Shown here: positions 56,722 to 64,000 of the stretch, one piece after another
How the letters are laid out: the number at the start of each line of letters is the position of its first letter
How positions within the stretch are numbered: position 1 is the first letter of the stretch
NCBI GenBank assembly: GCA_018806985.1
Contig: JADANN010000375.1
Span: 62,001-126,000, forward strand
Source of the DNA: Angiostrongylus vasorum
Lineage: Eukaryota; Nematoda; Chromadorea; Rhabditida; Metastrongylidae
DNA length: 64,000 bases
Direction of reading: 5' to 3'
Position numbers and translations under genes: made by a program
The notes under the pieces: model-generated
The model's input: only the letters and a program-made list of their open reading frames with translations
The model's database searches: none
What the model was told of the DNA's origin: nothing

Positions 56722-57393
56722 CTAAAAATGATTAAAAACGATGCTAGCACTTTAATAAGGGGTAACCCCAGTAACCCATGGTAATTCTAATCTCAATGAG
56801 CTGACACTATTTTCGTGTTAAGCTTACTATTGTAATCTGATCTTGAAACAGCGAAAGTTTTACTTGTTGAATAAAATAATACTTCGTGGCTATTCTAAAC
56901 GACCTATAGCGCTTATACAATAATTTCAAGTCAAAGAGGAAAGAAAGAAGAAATTGAAGCCACCACAGAAATAGAAAGCAAATGAGCTACAAATTGTGCA
57001 GCGGCTTAATGACTTGCTTCCGAACGTTTCCACATAAGGGACCAGAAATACCGAATTTCGTCATCACCATTATGAATCTGCTTCGAAACTTAGAGAGGTT
57101 ATAAAGACAGATATTTTTCTCTAGCTTATTTCACATTGCTATAAAGGATCACGACTTTTGAGAAAGGACGCTCAAAGATGCGCAAACATAGGTGATCAAT
57201 GACTGATAAATTTTGTCATTAAAAACTTACGTATTGATCCATTTACATTTAGGGAAATGTTCTTAGCACTAATATGTCATTAGCACACCTGGACGGCATT
57301 CGACGAACAGAAGAGATTTTGCAGAACTCTTTAGAATTCTATTCAATTATTCACAAAGATTTAGACTTTCAAACACTTCTATGTAACTCTTAA
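56722..57393. other. AT-rich, no feature supported
   Basis: Nothing recognised. Confidence 0.45.
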
Positions 57394-57530
57394 TAATTCC
57401 CACGACCGGCTTTCTATTAACCGGGTAGATTGCAGTCAATTCGACCTTTCCAGGCTCTGAGGAAGGCGAAATCCTCCGAAACGTCTGCTTGTTCTTGAAT
57501 TAAAAATAAAGTAACACTTCGCGTTTGCTC
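57394..57530 (+). mobile_element. Family E unit (diverged)
   Basis: TTCCCACGACCGGCTTTCTA matches the family start, and CTCTGAGGAAGGCGAAATCC with CCGAAACGTCTGC matches the core in inverted sense. Confidence 0.5.
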
Positions 57531-57768
57531 AAGAAGAATACAAAGACTTCTATGTAACTTAACAGATGCTGTGTGCGTACAGTTTCAAAACGAGTTTTGC
57601 TTAGCAGATAATTCCATTTATTTCTTTAGAATTTTCAACCAGACAGTTATGACAACGCAAAAAGTAGACGACATTAGTTATTACAAAGGGATATTAGATA
57701 GAATTGACGTAGTCCTGTGAAAAATTTAGAAGCATCTAATTCACAGAAAACAACGCCGAAGTTCAAAG

Positions 57769-57993
57769 ATGAAAATGGTGCCAAACGATTGGGCAGAGTT
57801 CCGTATCCCCGAGAAGCACAGTGGTAGTGTGCCCAAAGACGATAAACAAGGGAAAGCAACATGCATGCATTTAAACGCATTGCAAACAGATGTAGCGACT
57901 TCCAGATGTCTACGTGCGTCTGACAGGGTTACATCGAACTGCTTTCCAATAACATCACCGTCACATGCTCTCACTGAAGGATTCGAATGGTGA
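57769..57993 (+). CDS. Possible plus-strand ORF, 74 aa
   Basis: After GAAGTTCAAAG the frame starts ATG AAA ATG GTG (MKMVPNDWAEFRIPEKHSG) and runs to TGA 57991-57993. Composition is protein-like. The minus strand is also open over 57741-58022, so strand is uncertain. Not recognised. Confidence 0.28.
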   Translation: MKMVPNDWAEFRIPEKHSGSVPKDDKQGKATCMHLNALQTDVATSRCLRASDRVTSNCFPITSPSHALTEGFEW

Positions 57994-58163
57994 GCACATG
58001 GAATTAGAAGTGATGGATAGTGTTACACCTTTGGCAAAGCTACTCGTTCAACAAACGGAACTCCGATTTGACAGAAATAAAGTCTAACGTTAACTACGCC
58101 TCTTGAAATTAAAAAGGTCACGGAAAAGACTGTTCTAATCTTCAAAGTGCTTGCGAGTGTCTG

Positions 58164-58403
58164 TCAACTGCCGACAAGAGTAGCCGTTTCGCTCGCTTTT
58201 TTCCAGCACAAAGCACACGCGAATTGGCAGCAGTCCAGAACGGCCGGCAGATGGTCGTTGGCCAGCTGGCAAGAATTTATGTGGTCCAGCATCTTGCCAA
58301 CTCTCGCTGCCAACTCGGAAGCCATTCCGTACCAATCACGCTCGTGACTTTCGGCCCAGCAACGAGGAATAAGCGATTTGTCTCGCGATTGAGAGCATTG
58401 CAG
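58164..58403 (-). CDS. Probable terminal exon, 79 codons
   Basis: After the good acceptor GAAATGATCTTTAG the minus frame is open for 79 codons to TGA 58164-58166, in a markedly GC-rich patch. It has PRCWAESHERDWYGMASELA and LANDHLPAVLDCCQFACALC, so it is Cys-containing and helical-looking. It was overlooked by simple ORF calling because its only internal ATG is late. Upstream exons may be those at 58957-59149 and 59238-59395. Family not recognised. Confidence 0.5.
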   Translation of the reverse strand: MQCSQSRDKSLIPRCWAESHERDWYGMASELAARVGKMLDHINSCQLANDHLPAVLDCCQFACALCWKKASETATLVGS

Positions 58404-58599
58404 CTAAAGATCATTTCGTCAATTTTAGTCATATTTTTGTTATAAAAAACATTATAAAGACGGAGGATACAGTACCTAGAGAAACCGATTTTCTAGCACA
58501 CTTAAGCGGACACATATAGTATTGCGAATGTTTTCGTCAGTTGCACTAGAAATTTAATCACAAACATGTTGACAGTGAGCAAAGAAATTTCACCACAAG

Positions 58600-58945
58600 G
58601 ATGCTGTGACATCTGTAAAAGTTGGATTTTCAGATGGGTTTCAAAACCCACGACTACCCTTTCCGGGGAGGGGGGTCACGTGCTATCCACCACAAGAACG
58701 AGGTTCTTCTTTCTGCATTTCTCTCAAGAATTTTCTTCGTTTTTTTGTTTTCTTTAGTTCTTTCCCAGGCGAAATAAGGGCCTCGGCCGGCGTAAGGGCC
58801 GATAAGGGAAAATACGTGAGTTCCCGGAAAAGTTAACCGAGGGTCAAAATCCATTTGAGCTTCTGAGTTTTGATCTAATCTCAGCGTCAGTGTGGTTGTA
58901 TTTCACATAACACCCTGGTAAGAAAAAAGGATAAACAGGAAGTTA
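58600..58945. mobile_element. Family C remnants in opposite orientations
   Basis: 58600-58760 reads in one orientation (CGACTACCCTTTCCGGGGAG ... TTTCTCTCAAG). 58860-58945 reads in the other, where the minus strand has TTTTTTCTTACCAGG, TGTTATGTGAAATACAACC as in the 47.4-kb copy. The inverted pair resembles the one at 30.48 kb. Confidence 0.5.
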
Positions 58946-58956
58946 AAATTAAACTG

Positions 58957-59149
58957 GGAATTTAATTTAGCAGATTTGCATTTATCGTAGTAGGTTTTAC
59001 TCTTAGTAGCACAGTTCTTGCCGAAAACAGGGCATATCCGGCTATCAAACAGTAGTGCACTAACATTACCACACATTGGAACCGGTTTCACACAACTAAC
59101 ATCGTTCTGTGACAAGGAATTCAAATCGAATAGGTGAACAATGAACAGC
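58957..59149 (-). CDS. Possible Kazal-like cysteine-rich exon
   Basis: After CATTGTTTTTAAG the minus frame encodes a Cys-rich segment ending CATKSKTYYDKCKSAKLN. This matches the C-x6-Y-x3-C core of Kazal/follistatin-type protease-inhibitor modules, with three more cysteines upstream (SC, MC, IC). The sixth cysteine and a donor are not visible, and a family C fragment begins right after, so the exon may be broken. A secreted role is inference. Confidence 0.32.
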
Positions 59150-59237
59150 CTTAAAAACAATGATGATCAGATAACGGTAATAGTTCGCTAAGGCCATCGT
59201 TAGGGGATTTGCGATGCAGGATCGCAATGTCATCGTC

Positions 59238-59394
59238 CTAGTCCGTAACCTTGACGCATAGTGGACAATATACAGTGATTGTGCAACCCATACAATGGTG
59301 TACGGTCTCGCATGTCACGACCTTGAAAGCGGGGTTTCTGGTCGAACAAGATAACCCAACAAGTTCCCTTGACTCAGAACCGAGCACCGACCGG

Positions 59395-59395
<1 letters not shown>
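59238..59395 (-). CDS. Possible cysteine-rich exon
   Basis: The minus frame has VTCETVHHCMGCTITVYCPL, with six cysteines in about 35 residues, ending at a weak donor GTCAAG/GTTACG. Its phase does not fit the Kazal-like exon directly. Upstream it runs into the CA repeat. Confidence 0.25.
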
Positions 59396-59763
<368 letters not shown>

Positions 59764-62407
59764 TGGAAATAAGAAATGTTTGCTCCAATTTACACAGATC
59801 GTTTAAACTTTTTAGGGCCTCCGGTTATACTCAAAAATCTCCTCTTGTTACGCAAAAAATCGTAGAACAATATTTATACGTCCTGACTGTATGAGACTTT
59901 ATGAGAACGGTAAAGATATTGGATGGTACAATGTTCTTGCGAGAGATCGTAGTTTTGAAGGAAACAGATCTCAGACCCATCAGTAATATTACGATTAATA
60001 GGCATAGTAACTCAAATCACTCGATAATAAAATGATCTTGCAGAAAGCTTCGGTTGTACAAATATATTAAAAGGCTAGTAACAATCAGAACTGCTAGACT
60101 GACAATGTCGCTACGGATTAATATGGCAACAGTTCTATATGTAGATGAAGCTTCTGTAAACTTATGCCACTGTAACATAAACTAGAACACCCAAGATTAC
60201 AACATTCTATGCTACAGAATACATAGTGAAACAGTTAATTATCTAAAAGGGCGACGTAAGCAAAATATTACTAAGTGGTGTAAATCAATGGCCAGCGGAG
60301 AAAATGTCGATGACAAATAAACGAATTTCTGTCATACACATGAACGCTTCAGGATGGAGAAAAAATTGGTTGGCCGATCGGATTTTTCGTCTAAGGACAC
60401 AAATATTTGGACGCTGAGACACGAGGAAAACTCGAGACACCAAGTGGGGCTGCGGCTTCTGTGCCCTGTTATGAAAACATGATAGGCAGTAAATAGAAAA
60501 TTGGCGCAGAAATCTGGTGCTGAAAAAACCGTGGATCGAGAACAGCTTCAGTCTCGTATTAAACTGCAATCATTTAAGCTATTCTTAGGCTTACGATGAC
60601 TAATGCCAATTCTAGGGAGAAAAAATTAGATCGATGACCACGCTTTCAGTAGTAGTCGTCAGCAGAGAGGTGGTTTGTAAAGATACTATACTATCTCTGT
60701 CTCTCCCTCTTTTGATCTGGCTCTTTCTCTATCTCTGAGATGAAATTTCCCCACAAGGTGAACTAAGCGTTCTCCATAAACAATTCAACTAAGTACTTAA
60801 ATGTGATAATGCCGCAACAGAGTAAGTCGATAGATGCGATGGACGAGAATATATTCCACGGAAGATGAAGCAAATTCCCAGACCAGTGTATTTTTTGAGG
60901 AACATCATAGATAGTCAGCATCATATTACCAAAATGGAAACTAATCAAAGAGTGATGCCAAAGTGATAAGATGATGTCAAAGTGAAACTGACCAGAAAGT
61001 GATGAGGAAAAAAAATGAAAGGTGGTATGGAGTGATTTTGAATATCAATTTCACAGGTGCACTTCTTCCAGAAGCACTTCTTCTATCTCATAATATCTAT
61101 ACCTAGTTTATCAAAAGTTCGTTTAGCCTAATAGTTGTTTCATGCAGTTTACATTCAAAGAATCACATGAAATCAGCAAAAACAGGTAGACAGCCTTTTT
61201 AAACAAAAATCTGTCGAAGAGTGTTCGTGCCACGCCACGGAGAGCACAAATGATTCATCTCAAATACTGGATTTTTCCAGGAGTGAACGTGGATTTGGTG
61301 CGTACAGATTTCCTTCTCACGAACTGCACTTCTTCATGATGAAGTGAAGTCACCGAAGCAATAGTTATCGAAAATAAAAAGTATTGGTTAACAATTTCGT
61401 GTCAGCTGATCAGGAATACTTAACAAGTACTAAGGGACTTGTTGAACTAAATGACCAAATCACTAAATGACTCGTTTATTAACGCCGGGATTAATTGAAA
61501 GTTGGTTTTTTTGAGCTTTTTTACAGATTAGTTGTGCTTTTGGTCAAAAAGTAACTCTTTGCTTTATTTATGGCAGCTGTTTACTTTACTACGAAACGAT
61601 CGATTGTAGAGGAATAGAATGATGCGATAAAGGACGAGGCTTGATTGTTGTGTACGTAAGAGCAGTGGCCCACTTCATTACTCCATGCACCAATATCAAG
61701 ACAAATAAAGAAACCAGATAAATAACGAAGACGTATTTAATCTAGGTTTTTTTTAATGAGCTGGACGAGTATAGACAAGTGCCGCACAGTAAACTTGATA
61801 TTAAGCAACTAACTGGTAAACAAAAATTTCTGACAGCTGATTAAAAAGTCTAGGAAGACAATTCTACTCTCCCGGTTATAAACTACAGGCTATTTCGATT
61901 AAAAGTTAAGGCAGTGTTTACTACTTGAAATCGGTTCTTTTCATTGCTTCTTTATACAAACTGTTCAGTCTCCATTGCCTAGGATCTTCAGACGGGACAT
62001 GTTTTCCTTTAATGAACGCCAGACAATTCCATTTCCTCTTAAGATAAGCCTATGACGTAGGACAACAAGAAACAGAATTCGCAAAATAACAACAACAAAT
62101 AAGGTTTCCGTTACAGCACGTCTAAGTGCATCTCTTCAAAACAACTAAATTAAGAAGTGGTACCGGACACCGAAAAATAAAATACTTCATAATACTCCAT
62201 ATGTATTATTTCTTTATACATCCTTCACATGAAGAAACCACTTGCCATAATCAGTAAAGATCATTGCATTCAGCTGGATTTATTGGCCAACTTTAGTAAA
62301 TTTAGGCACTTGAGGACGAAAAAAACAAAAAGCCATGGAGCGGTTGAAGCAGTTGGACCGACATAGTTAGACTAACATGAACGCATATCACACAAGAGGC
62401 GATAATC
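59764..62407. other. AT-rich, no feature supported
   Basis: No exon chain, SINE or RTE match. The minus frame 60285-60569 (94 codons) has no splice support. Confidence 0.4.
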
Positions 62408-62423
62408 CGTTTCACTAGCTATT

Positions 62424-62997
62424 CATCTATATCACCTGTAGTCCCGTTGATCGTCGAGTGACTCGAGCGGGCGCCAGTAAACCTTCCATCTTTCCCCTGT
62501 CGCGTGCAAGAGTTGCCCATTGGGTTCTGCTCGCTCTAGGGACTCGTTGAGCATCATATCTTTCTTTTAGGCTCTTCGTGAAGAACTCTGACCATCAGGT
62601 TGGTGGTCTTCCTGCAGTACGTTTGACATCCCGAGGAATCCAGTCACTAACTGCTCTTGTCCATCGGTTGTCATTCATAGGCATTACATGCCCGGCCCAT
62701 CTTATCTTCGACTGTTTGACGTACAGAACGGCATCTTTGATCTTTGATCGTTGACGCAGGTCGGAGCTTCGGATTCCATTCATCACTTGTGTGAAACGGC
62801 ATACTCCTATCATCGTCCTTTCGACTGCGCGTTCGATAACGCTGAGTGATGTTTCATTCTGCTTACGCAACGACCAGGTTTCTGACGCATACGTTAGGGC
62901 AGGAAGTACCGTTGAGTCGAAAAAGTGGGCACGGAGTCGGGTGTTCGTTGTCCTCTTCACTACATCTCCGATGCTCTTGAAAGCTCCCCAAGCCGTT
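62424..62997 (-). mobile_element. 5'-truncated RTE copy with 13-16 bp target duplication
   Basis: The 16-mer CGTTTCACTAGCTATT at 62408-62423 recurs at 62998-63013. The insert is the 3' 575 bp of the RTE at 23.3-26.4 kb, encoding [36 protein letters not shown] and AGRPPT in one long frame (62595-63005). The element's own CGTTTC overlaps the duplication, a microhomology typical of 5' truncation. The 3' tail is GGTGATATAGATG. It is younger than the copy at 468-1136. Confidence 0.92.
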
Positions 62998-63013
62998 CGT
63001 TTCACTAGCTATT

Positions 63014-63740
63014 AAGCTGAAAAATTCTTTTCGATTTTTTCCAACTTACCAAAAACATATCATTCCAGTGTTTTTTGTGAAAATTATGTAATAGCTTAGG
63101 GATCGACATAATGCTCGAAATTGGCCCATTAAGTAGTCTCAGATTGCATAGTAATCCGTTGTCATAGTTGTAAACAAGAACTAAACAGATGACTGTGAGA
63201 AGGAAAAAGGAGAAGATTTGGAAAGTAATGGAAAACGACAACTAAGAAACTAGGAAGCCTATTGAACAAACTATTCTGTAATACACTACATACCAGCTTG
63301 CATCCCATCCAGGCTACTTGCACATTTGTGCGAAAAAATGGAAATCATCACTTGTAACATGCAGCTAAGCCAATATAAAACAAAAGATCTCAAGGCTGCA
63401 ATCTATTACATGCAATGTGAGGTATACGTGTATTCAGCAAACACTTTATTTTTTGTCTGTGTGGGAAATTTACTAGGTTTGGCGTCAGTCCCGTGACCAG
63501 TTGGGAATAACACATGCGTCTGTTGGGCTACTAAGACGTAAGCTGTCGAAGTGGAATCTATATATCAGTGCTGGAGCTTTGCTGGATCATCATGCATGAA
63601 TGTATGAAGAAGAGGTGTATAGACGGAAAAACATGTGTTGGGAAACAGTGGTTCTGCTTCAAACAAGAAGCACACGTTGAGGAAGACGATACAATGCGGT
63701 GGGAAAAGGATGTGCATAAGGTGCATGACGGAATCGATGT

Positions 63741-63741
<1 letters not shown>
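63014..63741. other. AT-rich, no feature supported
   Basis: Nothing recognised. Confidence 0.45.

Positions 63742-63791
<50 letters not shown>
63742..63791. repeat. (TA)n microsatellite
   Basis: About 24 TA units. Confidence 0.95.
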
Positions 63792-63796
<5 letters not shown>

Positions 63797-64000
63797 CATT
63801 GCGAACGTGAGTGGATATATGAATTCAGTCCATCACTGCCTTGGATAGAGATAGAGATAAAATTTGCAGCGACAGCGTGGATGCGAGTCGTTAAAGCGGT
63901 TGAGGAAAAGTAAGATGTGTCTCCTTTATTGAGGAACTCTAATACTTTAAAAAACTTTCAAACCACAAGCTGTTCAAACGTCTGCGTTAATAAAGGGTGT

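Overview
This window looks like nuclear DNA of a nematode, most likely a clade V strongylid such as a hookworm. The base composition is AT-rich. The most recognisable protein coding is a nematode-type RTE-clade non-LTR retrotransposon, present in three copies. Genes are split into small exons by introns of about 75 bp to several kb, many of them carrying old repeats. Species assignment is inference. No rRNA gene, free-standing tRNA gene, CRISPR array or bacterial operon was seen.

Single open reading frames say little here, so I assembled genes by joining exons whose GT/AG sites and codon phases agree. Gene A (minus, 16080 to 7135, 7 exons, 418 codons plus stop) encodes an unrecognised protein with a basic cluster and two 24-residue aromatic repeats, YYD-x2-SDG-[YF]-YYE-x5-GW-[RK]-RR-x-P. 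Gene B (minus, last three exons 52074 to 51180) and gene C (minus, 51031 to 41655, 7 exons, 238 codons plus stop) lie head to tail, with 148 bp between the stop of B and the ATG of C and an AATAAA signal between them. That is the layout of a trans-spliced nematode operon. Weaker minus-strand pieces lie at 55.2-56.7 kb and 58.2-59.4 kb (one Kazal-like). Plus-strand pieces lie at 5.8-6.06 kb, 32.0 kb (a start exon with a myristoylation-type N terminus) and 39.8 kb.

Most of the rest is interspersed repeats: about 15 copies of one tRNA-derived SINE (here SINE-A), at least three of a second (SINE-B), a family here called C (two adjacent pairs show the same 310-bp head-to-tail dimer), and a fold-back family here called E with 12-13 bp target-site duplications. 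There are also TA and CA microsatellites, an 85/170-bp tandem array, and several decayed coding patches. SINE-A copies with 9-11 bp duplications and a 5'-truncated RTE copy with a 13-16 bp duplication suggest that RTE-type machinery mobilised the non-autonomous families.

Limits: all joins are by eye, without transcripts or homology search. Family names other than RTE are my labels. Stretches described as empty were read only by scanning.
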